Position numbers and translations under genes: made by a program. 24,156 bases of DNA. Source: Ectocarpus siliculosus. Taxonomy: Eukaryota > Sar > Phaeophyceae > Ectocarpales > Ectocarpaceae. Positions 10,617 through 19,700 of this stretch are shown here, in pieces. Position 1 is the stretch's first letter; each line of letters begins with the position of its first letter. Location: positions 1-24,156 of the forward strand of contig FN648881.1 in the NCBI GenBank assembly GCA_000310025.1. Reading direction: 5' to 3'. Under the pieces are notes generated by a model. The model had not been told where the DNA came from. It saw only the letters and a program-made list of their open reading frames with translations, and ran no database searches.

Positions 10617-11583
10617 TTTGGGGACTTGGTAAGATTAGTTCCTTCACGTACATATAGAGTACTACTGTAGTGGTTGCCCCCCGAAGGAAAGAGGGAGAAT
10701 TGTACATGTAGTTACATGTAAATACGTATGCAAAGGCAAAGGCAGAGATACGTAGCAAAGGCGCAGAAAGGTGTCTGCGGGGAGGTGTCTGCGAGGGAAA
10801 TGTGATTAGCCAAGTTGGCATATCTCTCCTTCCTCGGGCGTAGAACCATACAATTCGAAAGAAAACAATAAATGTGGGTGGGGTCGATTGCTCATGATGT
10901 GTAGCGGTAGACCTTTCCACCTCCATTGTTCGCCCGTAAAAAAAGTAACGTACGCACACAACTCAGCAGTCACGGCAGATAGTATGTACTTGACATTGAC
11001 AGCATCCATTCAGCGGCTCTGGTGTGCGCATGGTGTTTACATATAGACTCACTTGAGCTGCGCTTTCCCTGGTCTTCACGCGCCCTCTCCTGTTCCGAAT
11101 CGCCCCCCACACCAACAGGAGAGTGTCTACATAGAGCGGTACCACCAGTACTGTAAATGTAACCAAGGACGTTGCACGGAGAGCGGACAGCGAGGTGAAC
11201 TCAACATGTGCCGGCAACTTCCCTGGCGGCAGGGTAACAAACATTGTTGGGGCGTCTAGCCACAGGACTTTCGGCGGTACACCCACCAAAGGGAGAGGGC
11301 ACCCTGAGCAACTCTGCGTAGCAGAAAACCAGAGGTCCAACAAAATACATAGCAGACCCCTAATTGGCAGGCATGATAGGCGTACGGCGTACGTTGGAAA
11401 TATGTTGCTGCTAGGAAGTTCATCCGCATCTCACCTGCAATACACAGTTGTTGTGTGACCATGACCACAATGTCGATCCTATCCGCTGCGGCAGTCATGC
11501 GGAACATGCCAGCGGACAGGGCCAGCATCCCCATACAAACCGCATCCGTCAACATAACGATAGCTCCCATTGTATTCAGAACG
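10546..11583 (-). CDS. Putative last three exons of the polytopic membrane-protein gene
   Basis: Three exons read on the minus strand: 11583-11435, 11303-11053 and 10788-10546 (stop TAG). Donors are CAG|GTGAGA at 11434 and CAA|GTGAGT at 11052. Acceptors are TGTACGCAG before 11583, TTGCTCAG before 11303 and the pyrimidine-rich CCCTCGCAG before 10788. Phases match at both internal joins. The first exon needs two incoming bases, exactly what the exon ending at 16782 supplies, giving KPFAN then SVLNTMGAIVML. The exons encode membrane segments near MGAIVMLTDAVCMGMLAL, IDIVVMVTQQLCIAG and VTFTVLVVPLYVDTLLLVWG, then a basic tail (RNRRGRVKTRE). I infer they end the gene at 16782-21673. Alternatively they belong to a separate paralogue starting at ATG 11570. 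If the last intron is retained, the frame stops at 10963 instead. Confidence 0.5.
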
Positions 11584-12388
11584 CTGCGTACAGGCGGCCA
11601 GCATATCAGATTGGGAAAGCATCAAGTTGGGATTGTTCTCCTTCGCCTTGTTACTGTAATCCGACATTTTTAGTCTGCGCACAGAATAACGACGTGCCAC
11701 GGTGAAGAAATTCATCGACTACAGAATATTGTTTGGAGTGCACACAATACAATCAAGTTGCTACAGCAGCACACAGCCAGACATGGGCAAAATACAACAA
11801 CACAATACACAATGTAGATTGCATGCAAATGGCGGTGCGTGCGAGGACATGATATCTGCGGACTTGGAGACCTCCCGTATCTTTTCATCGTGCTCCACAC
11901 TATTTATGTAGTGTGCACGGTGTGCGCATGGAGGCTCCTCCTTCTGCACGCGACAGATTGTGCGCGCGCGAGGAGGTGCGGCCTGGGTTCGCCTCCTGAG
12001 TGCGGTGGGTCTCGTGCAGACTTACTGCACTTCTATCAGCTGATGTATTGTAGTATTGAAATTCGCAGCGGTCCCGAAATTTTCATGTGCAACATACAGC
12101 GGCAGTCTAATTTGCACTGCGAACTGTAAAGAAAGGAAGGTGTTCTTTTGCGTTGGTGGCGAAAGATTTTGAGGGCGTTTTGTTTATCTCCTCGCTCAGC
12201 CCATGGCCTGCATTGCACAAACAGCACGCGTCGTTGTTGTTTTTCTTTGCTTTTGCAAAGGGTGCGAAACAGCATCGAGCAAGAGGGGAGCTCAGGAGTA
12301 AAACAAAACGGCATCGTGCGCTCTGTCCGTTCATTCGTGTGAGAGCACCTGGAGCACTTGAATTGTTAACGTTTCTTTCAGTTAACTT

Positions 12389-12538
12389 CATGGAGCGCCA
12401 TGGAGCGCCATGGACAAAGACGTGGACATGTTCATGGGAATGTTCATGGTGCATGGACAAAAGTTTGGGTGCTCCATGGAGCACCATGGACTACCATGAA
12501 AATGTTTTCATGGTGCACCATGGAGCACCATGAAAACA
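12389..12538. repeat. Palindrome-rich CATGG/CCATGG cluster
   Basis: About 150 bases dominated by the words CCATGG, CATGGA and GGAGCACC. It includes the 16-base perfect palindrome GTGCTCCATGGAGCAC (12468-12483) and the 14-base palindrome CATGGTGCACCATG (12509-12522). It also holds an inverted repeat with 14-base perfect arms: 12503-12516 pairs with 12525-12538 around an 8-base loop. A CATGAAAA/TTTTCATG stem overlaps its left side. Both strands stay open and yield repetitive HGAPW-like peptides, which I regard as a by-product of the repeat. Confidence 0.85.
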
Positions 12539-13421
12539 GCAAAAAGACAAGACCCAATGATGTTATCCACTCGTGATTTCCAACAATCAACGCAACAATC
12601 GATGTACTACATTAAAGACTAATGCCTGATGGGTAGATTATTTTACGCATGCTGTATGCATGTGGCCGACCCATTGATAACATATTCTGGCCAGCGTTCT
12701 CTATGACTGTCGGTTGCCCACGTCGTTCTCGAACTTGAGCGTTGCTCATCATATATTACGCGCTGCTGGCAGACGTGCACATGCTCCAATGTAGCTATTT
12801 TGACTGGAGGTTACATGAAGAACGCTCCACCACTTCCCATCATTTAGGTCAAAACTGGTGGTTGTTTGTGCTTGTTGTTGATTGTGTTTGGTGTTACATG
12901 TACTGTATGATACTGTAGGAAACACTGTATTCGAAGTGCTACTTGTACGCCGATTTCCCATAATGAGAGCTGCGTATGCAATACCTTTCACCCCCTGGTG
13001 AAAGAGAAGTATTCTTGTCTGTGATGGCCACCACATTGAAGGCCCTCCTCTCTTGCGACACACACCCCTCACTTTGTTGGTCTCTTTAACAAGCCAGACA
13101 TACCAAAACTGTGTGAGTTTTTACACGCGCTGCTGAAACCTACAACATTGTTGTCGGCCTTTTCATCTCCCGCTTTCACGAGGAACACCCTTACCTCAGC
13201 CTACCGTTCATTCCATGCACTGCCCGTGAGCCAGGAACACACCTACCTTGACCTTGTGTCAAAAGTGCCTTTCCGTGCCCTGCTCAAGCCTGGATGTGTC
13301 AGGGATATGTACGTGTCCATATAGATAGCCGGTGGCCAATTTCAATCCCTTCTGTGTTCGCCGTAGACAACATGGACTCCAAGCTATGACACTAACATTG
13401 CGCATGCTAGGTCTGTAGTTC

Positions 13422-13458
<37 letters not shown>

Positions 13459-13566
13459 CTTCACATTAAATACTCGTTCCGGTCTCCGCTCAGTACCTTG
13501 CAATGTCCGTATACAGTAGTACTGGTCCAACTGTCGCGGACGCCTTCCGTGGTTCACAAGGCAACT
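13422..13566 (-). mobile_element. SINE-like repeat with (CAA)n tail, copy 1
   Basis: On the plus strand this is a run of about twelve TTG triplets (13422-13458) followed by a body of about 105 bases: TCTTCACATTAAA, then CGTTCCGGTCTCCGCTCAGT, ACCTT, AATGTCCGTA and CCGTGGTTCACAAG. Read on the minus strand it is a short body ending in a (CAA)n tail, the layout of a short non-autonomous retroposon. Copies 2 and 3 share the body. It has no coding capacity. Clear RNA polymerase III boxes and target-site duplications were not found. Confidence 0.6.
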
Positions 13567-13928
13567 GCCCCCAAAGGGGGGGCACACCAAACAAAAAAAA
13601 AATGGACACCACCAGTGGTATGGTATAGAAAGGAAAGTAGAGCAGAGACCAGATGCTGTGTGACGCGTTCCCGTACGGGCCTATCAGCGAACGGTCAGAA
13701 CAGTTATCGGGGGAACCCAAATGGCCGGTTGACCATTCATGGTCTGCGACAGACGATTTTGTTTCTCTTGTTTCTATAGTAATCCAGAGCTGCCCAGCGC
13801 GCCAATATATCACTGCCATCTGCTACCCGTTCTGCTGTAGCTAAACACAACCTTCCACATTTATTGTGTGTATGTTACGGAGACGTCTCTCACCACTGAC
13901 GCATGTGCATTGCTTGCCATGAATTCTG

Positions 13929-14652
13929 ATGTTGTTGCAGCTGTATACTTTCTTTTGTAAGAATTGCCCCAAGCAGTGTCTTCTCACAATACACCATGCC
14001 CGATTTTTCTTTGGCACTTGGACATACATGGGCTTGGAATGTTTCCCTCCTCTCTTTCGTTCTTTGTCTGGGGGACAAGGCTGTGACGGATCAATCCTTG
14101 GCGTCATGTATTTTCCATGCTTTGTCAGCACAGCAAGGACAGTTTTCTTAACTTTTTTGGACTTCTACAAATGGTATTTCGGCGGACACAATTGCACGAT
14201 GTTGCGAGAGAAACCCCTCCTTCCAATGTATTACTTTTATATACACCACACTTCTTCGTATCGTCTACGTATGCGTACCACATTCTTTACCTACTTGATG
14301 AGGCTACCCAAGCACACGTCAAATCTCGACCGCAAACGTTTCCTCCTCAAATTTGTCCGTCACATTCTGGCCGCCCGCCGCATTGACTGGGGGGCGGGGG
14401 GGTCAATCCTCCCCCCTGGTACGTCTATGCACCGACGATAGCCCACATGAACCTTCTCTAGTGACCGTTTTGTTTGTGGCTCACGCCAACATCTACCCTT
14501 CGGGGCAACTTCAAAGTTGGACGTCCTGCCAATTAAATGAGGAAGGGGCTATCAACTCCTTCGCACACGCCGTTTCCAAGGTGTGGATAAAACTACAACA
14601 ACGGAGTCACGACGCTCGTTACTGTTTCCAAGCTTTAGCCGGTCCACCGTGA
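13929..14652 (+). CDS. Hypothetical protein, possible two-exon gene nested in the long intron
   Basis: An ATG frame opens at 13929. Its 170-codon frame would stop at 14441. A candidate 43-bp intron (GTACGT donor at 14419, TTCTCTAG acceptor ending 14461) joins it in frame to a second open stretch ending TGA at 14652, for 226 residues in total. The N-terminal part is aromatic- and cysteine-rich with hydrophobic stretches (VMYFPCFVSTARTVFLTFL), and the C-terminal part is more soluble (NEEGAINSFAHAVSKVW). No family is recognised. A 43-bp intron is shorter than the others here, so a one- or two-base frameshift or a chance frame is also possible. It lies opposite to the surrounding membrane-protein gene. 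Confidence 0.25.
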
Positions 14653-15407
14653 ACACTCAGCTGTTCAACATAGTTTCTCCCTCGAACGCCGTCCGGCTTA
14701 CGTAGCAGGAAAGCTTATCCGTCGAACTACGGTTTATTGGTGTAGCCGTTTGAGTTTGAAGATTGTTTAGGTATTCGGAAACTCGGGGTCACTACAGGTT
14801 AAGAGGTGGAACCCCCCTGTCTTTCCGGTGAGAAGAAACCATGCAGTAGCCTTGGCAAGTTGAGTGACGAGCGGCAGCTACAGAGCGCGAAGAGAAGGAA
14901 GGACAGCAGTGGTCCCCCAACATCAGTGGCGGCAACATCTAATCTATACGCCACGAAGCAGTCAACTGCGTTGTATCGCTCTTGTTTTTTTGAGCGGGCC
15001 TACTTGTGACAACGGAGGCGTCAAAGCGCATATTGACTGACCACCAGCCTCCAAACATTTCCTCGAAACGACGCCTTCAAGCAGCACAGCCGCACATTTC
15101 GGATTTGGCAAACGTACGGGTTAACAACGCCCCACTGAGCATGTACACCACATTTCATGGTGAATGATGATGTTGATGGCCACTGTAGGGACCGCGCAAC
15201 CGTCTTGGCGTATAGTAGGTACGTTAGATCGGTTTGAAAGTAAATCTGCGGGCGGTATCGTCGTATGAGCGTGGGAAGCCGTCGCGTTTCGCAAAGCGGT
15301 CTTAGTGGCATTCCTCCCGCGCGTCATCTACGCTAATGCGTTCATTGCGTCTGTCTTTTTTTGCTCTTAGAGAATCGTCTTTGTGAGGGACGCATGCCGA
15401 AAGGTAC

Positions 15408-15439
<32 letters not shown>

Positions 15440-15550
15440 GTTGTTGTCTTCACATTAAAAACCGTTCCGATCTCTCTCTACCCAGTACCTTCGTATGTCC
15501 TTACTGATCCAACACTCGACGCGGTCGATTCCCGTGGTCACAGGTTAACT
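15408..15550 (-). mobile_element. SINE-like repeat with (CAA)n tail, copy 2
   Basis: Same orientation as copy 1: a GTT run (15408-15447, with one GTTT interruption), then GTCTTCACATTAAAAACCGT, CAGTACCTTCGTATGTCC, ATCCAAC, GACGCGG and CCGTGGTCACAGG. It is the most diverged of the three in the middle of the body. The word ending the body (CCGTGGTCAC) is shared by all three copies, apart from an extra T in copy 1, and sequence outside it is unrelated, which defines the element's non-tail end. Confidence 0.6.
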
Positions 15551-16002
15551 TACCCTAAAAAGGTACACTCAAATAAACTGGCCCCGAGGGGTCCGGAAGT
15601 CAATACAAATCAACGACAGATATTCTGGAATCCTCCACTCCCTCTGCGCGCTATGCGAGGTATCAACTGAGACTAGGAGTCACTATCTATCATGTGGTAC
15701 TGTACACCAAAGTCAAAAAGAGGACGAAAGGCGGCAGCAGTCATGTGACGCTGTGCAACTGTTATCGTTTCACGATAGACGAGTAGCGGGCGGTTTGCGC
15801 TGGAACTACTGTACATGTACATACGATCGCTTCGCGAGAACCAAGTATGTATGCCGCGCAAGAGTTGTCGTCGATTGATTGATTACTACAGTAGGGAAAA
15901 TATATTAGGAAAAATGTATACACACACAGAAAGACTACCCACAGTCGAACGGGATATGGTGGAGTCTTTTCAGTGAGTGGAGGAAAACCGTATCAACTGA
16001 GG

Positions 16003-16103
16003 GCGGTTGGCTTGTGACCACGGAAGGTGTCCGCGTCAGTCGGACTGTTATAGTACGGACATTAGAAGGTACTGAGCGGAGACCGGAACGGTTTTTAATG
16101 AGA

Positions 16104-16144
<41 letters not shown>
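16003..16144 (+). mobile_element. SINE-like repeat with (CAA)n tail, copy 3, inverted
   Basis: The reverse orientation of copies 1 and 2: the body begins near GGTTGGCTTGTGACCACGG (16006-16024) and passes through GTACTGAGCGGAGACCGGAA. It ends in an (AAC)n tract at 16105-16144. It is closer to copy 1 than to copy 2. Because copies occur in both orientations at three sites, this is a dispersed element and not simply a microsatellite with chance flanks. Confidence 0.6.
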
Positions 16145-16781
16145 GAATGACTACTGTACCCGTTCCGAGATCGTTGATGCTCAATTGGCAGCAGGCGATT
16201 ACATGCAACCCGCAAGAGGAGATGGCATCCCATCCCTAGCCCAACTTGTAGCAACGTGTGTGGACAGCGTGTGAGATCGGACGTCTGCAGTATGAGGTCA
16301 AACAGGGATGGTACACAAACACAGGGGAGTACCAGGGGGTACGGAAGAAAGTTGGAAGTGTCAAGTTGTTGGCGTTTTTCCGGACGTGCCCCATCGCCCT
16401 CTCGCCAATTAAGCGCGACGGAAGCAGCGTTTTATGCTGTACGGGCAATGGTCTCATGTATTTTCATCCGCCAAAAGGCCGTATTGGATGATTTAGGGCA
16501 AAAGCGCACAAAAACAATCAACATATGGGCCAAACAAATGCCAAAAGCATGCTAAAATCAACATACACGTCACAAGGACTTCTGCTACTGAAGAAGCATC
16601 GAATTTTCTTGCCCATACGATCGCCGAACGGTCACGTTCACAGAACACCCAAACATTTCGATAAAATTAGGGTTGATTCAGGGTTGAAAACGACAACATG
16701 TAGCCCGAAGCGATGCGTTCGTATTTGTCGTACGTGTGTAGACGTACGTGCGGTTCATCCGCAAAATTTACAGGCACCCAC

Positions 16782-19700
16782 CTGTTTGCGAACGGCTTGC
16801 AAACCGCAATAAGGATGAAGGTCGCCGAATGTATGGCGCAGAACAACCCGCATTGCACCGCACTGTTGTCCACGAGCACGGCAATGCAGGCAAGGGTAGC
16901 CCACTATGCAAGAAGACACGAGAGAGGGCAAACACCGAAATCCAGTAGTTTGAATGCGCCGATATTTCGTCACAAGTCGATCGGACGAAAACGAACCGGA
17001 CTGAATTGGCGTATGTAGCTACGCTCGTTGCTGGAGCCCATACCCTTCAGGTGCATCACAGACGCGACGGTTGTTTGTTCAACCCCACTTGGCTACTATG
17101 GACCGATTGCTATGGACAGATGACCAACATACGACCAGAGGGCGCGAAAATAGCGCTTGAAACGGATTGACGCTTAAAGTTGGCACGTGAAGCGTTCGGC
17201 GGAAACACGGCCCACAGAAGAAAATTTCGTGCGAAGGGTAGACGTTGTGGACAAGTAGCGAACCGTCAGTAACAACCAACGTACATGTAGTTCAACCGCT
17301 GGTCGCCTTTGAAATCTGCATCTCCTGCTGCGCTCGGAGATAACGAGCAGGGTTCCGGAACGAAAGCTAGAGAAGACCCCTCCTGAAGACGACATACCTC
17401 AATCAATGTGTAGACGATGAACCACGATCCAGCTTGGGTGAAGTCTGCATACAGCGGTTCGAACCCGATCCGGAACCAATCAGCATTCCGTCTTGCGTCG
17501 TCGTCCGCCGTCTGGACTGTCTCCCACTGCCCCTTATCCGCCCATGCAAACAAGCTGGAATCTTTCTTCAACCCGGTAATCATTTTGGAGTAAAGGGTCG
17601 GCTTGCCGGTCGACCCTTCGTTGGTTTCATTGGAGGTGAACACGATGAGGGCGTCTGATCGAACCCTTACCCTGCCGCGGACATCGAAGAGGGTAAAACC
17701 GAGAATTGACATGGCAGCTATCCGGGACAAGTTGCACCTGGTCCGTTGACACAGCAACCCATGAAAGAGCTGTCGATACTACAAGACGCAAGATGGCTCT
17801 ACTGTAGGGCAAAAACAAGCCTTCCACAGAGTTTCTCTTCAGTGCGTGGCTGCGTGTTGGCGAATATGGTGACTGTCGGAAATCCCCGTAACTTCCGGCA
17901 ATACTGAAGGAGGTCGTTGCAAGCACACAAACAATACAGAAGCAGAAGTTCTCACAGCACCGGTACGGGCCATGAATGAGCACTGCCCTACTCAAACTGC
18001 AAACTAGCCACTTTCATGGTAGGGGGCTCGCTTACCTGTGAGTTCGCGCGACCATTGCAACCATCAGCACCGGGTAGAGAACCTGTTCGCGCGATTGTTC
18101 GCCGAGTAAAGCGCAAACAAATAAGGACGTTCGTCACGAAGATTGTCACTCTAGAGTATATTGCAGGGCACAGAGTACCATCCCAACAACGGGCACGGAC
18201 TGTAGGAAGCAGACACGAGGGGGGTGGAGTTAGGCAACGCTCAACCGTAGCCCGTGAGCCTTGAGGTGGCGTCCGAAAATCAAGTGGGCCCAGCAGAGAC
18301 GCTGCTATGGTTGGAGAGCCTGGCGAATGCTACAGCAGTGCATAGTACATGAACCCATCAGGTACAGCAGCAATCCATTTGTGAAAACCCAGTGTGGGTA
18401 ATTTTCCACCTCCACCTGGCGACACCTCTGTCCAGATGCTTGCATGGCTGCCGATTGATATTTGTGCAGCGCACGGGCAGTCAACCCGTACGGGAACATT
18501 GCCTCGAAACGCCCATACCAAACGCAGGTGCACCATCGTCTTGAACACATGCAGTTGTGGGTATGTTTACGTGACGGTGTTTTGCGATCCGACCCGTACG
18601 AAAATTCAGTTACTGGGCATTCCGGATTATCCCCTATCCTTGATCGGTTCAGACAGACCCATTTTCTCCGCACGTACGTCTATCGTAAGCACCACAACAC
18701 TCCTGTTGATTGCTAACGGCGCACGCCCATATCCTCACCAAAGTCGCCACGGCCGCGTAGAAAACTGTTGAAGAGCTCGTACTTCGCAACGCTGACACCT
18801 GCGAGGTCACTGCGCCCTCGAACGCGAAGAAAAGGAAGACGAGCTCTAGGTGCGGGTAATGAAGCCACGCTGACTGCGATAGTTCTCGGCACTCAGACAC
18901 CTGGCCAATGGAACTGCCCGCACGCGTGTTCGTTCGCCCTCTTTCTTGTACGTTCGTTGAATCCTCCCGGCCAGTGCTGTCCCAAGAAGACAATGCTTGG
19001 TGTTCCATCAGTTCAGGTGACTGGATGGCCCGCGTGCCCGACAAAGCGGTGGAACAACCGCTGGTAGATACCTCACCACGCAACGCTCTTGGAACCTCGT
19101 TCCTCGCCCGTTGCTAGGGACGCAAGCAACAAACAAACGACGGCAGTGCGGTTTGGTGAACCCCAGTATACCTATCTCTTGCTTTTGCGGCGGCAACCCC
19201 TTTGATCTACAAAACCTCTTTTTTTTTTTTTTCTTAATATGACACAACGAATCCATCTCTATCATTGAAAAGAGTCTTTTTATTTTTTGCGGCAAAAAAA
19301 AAAAGGGAAGAGAGAGTGCGGGGAGCGGGGAGAGACAGAAGACAGCAGAAAGAGACGAATGTACTTTCTGTAGACGCAACAGTCATCTCCTCCCATAGGC
19401 CACGAGGGCTGCCCGCGACAGGACGGTGGGCACAGGCAGGGTCATAGAAGGGTTGATGCGTGGTCGCGATGCGGCCGGTAGGGCAGGTTAGGCTTGTAGA
19501 CCTCGAAAAGAAAAGTCGTCAAGCAGCCTAAACTACTGTATTCAAATGTTCAGTGAATATGATCCGTGAGAGGGCTTGTAGACCCGTAGCTGGCTCTTGT
19601 ACTTGTATACTTCTCTGTCCCCTCCCCAATGTGAGCCCTGCCTGCTCACTGCAGCTCCTGTGATTCTCCCACAATTCCCACAAGCACGCAAGCACACCAG

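Larger units (their letters stand above)
11584..16781 (-). other. Putative 5.2 kb intron with repeats and possible nested gene
   Basis: Bounded on the minus strand by donor CAG|GTGGGT at 16781 and acceptor TGTACGCAG at 11584-11586. If the flanking exons are one gene this is its longest intron, roughly three to forty times the others. It contains three SINE-like elements with (CAA)n tails, a palindrome-rich cluster at 12389-12538, and a possible plus-strand gene at 13929-14652. The stretches 12540-13420, 14653-15407 and 15551-16002 show no convincing coding capacity. Some minus-strand frames near 11712-11900 and 16048-16254 are hydrophobic and could hide small extra exons, but I found no consistent splice sites for them. 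Confidence 0.4.

Noticed and set aside
12107-12533. Frames on both strands with HGAPW-like repeats
   Set aside because: They are translations of the palindromic CATGG cluster, equally open on both strands, with no flanking coding signal.
13422-13458. TTG tract as an ordinary microsatellite
   Set aside because: The same flanking body accompanies the tract at two other sites, so the tract is better read as the tail of a dispersed element.
16048-16290. Possible extra exon after 16782, using an acceptor ending CTGCAG near 16291
   Set aside because: The phase fits but the frame ends after 15 codons with no membrane character. The join to 11583 gives a far more coherent protein.
16713-17018. Plus-strand ATG frame of 101 codons
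   Set aside because: It lies opposite the membrane-protein exon at 16782-16903, whose splice sites and membrane segment make the minus strand the coding one.
18394-18771. Plus-strand frame of 125 codons
   Set aside because: It is antisense to the exon at 18739-18900 and its intron, with no family signal.
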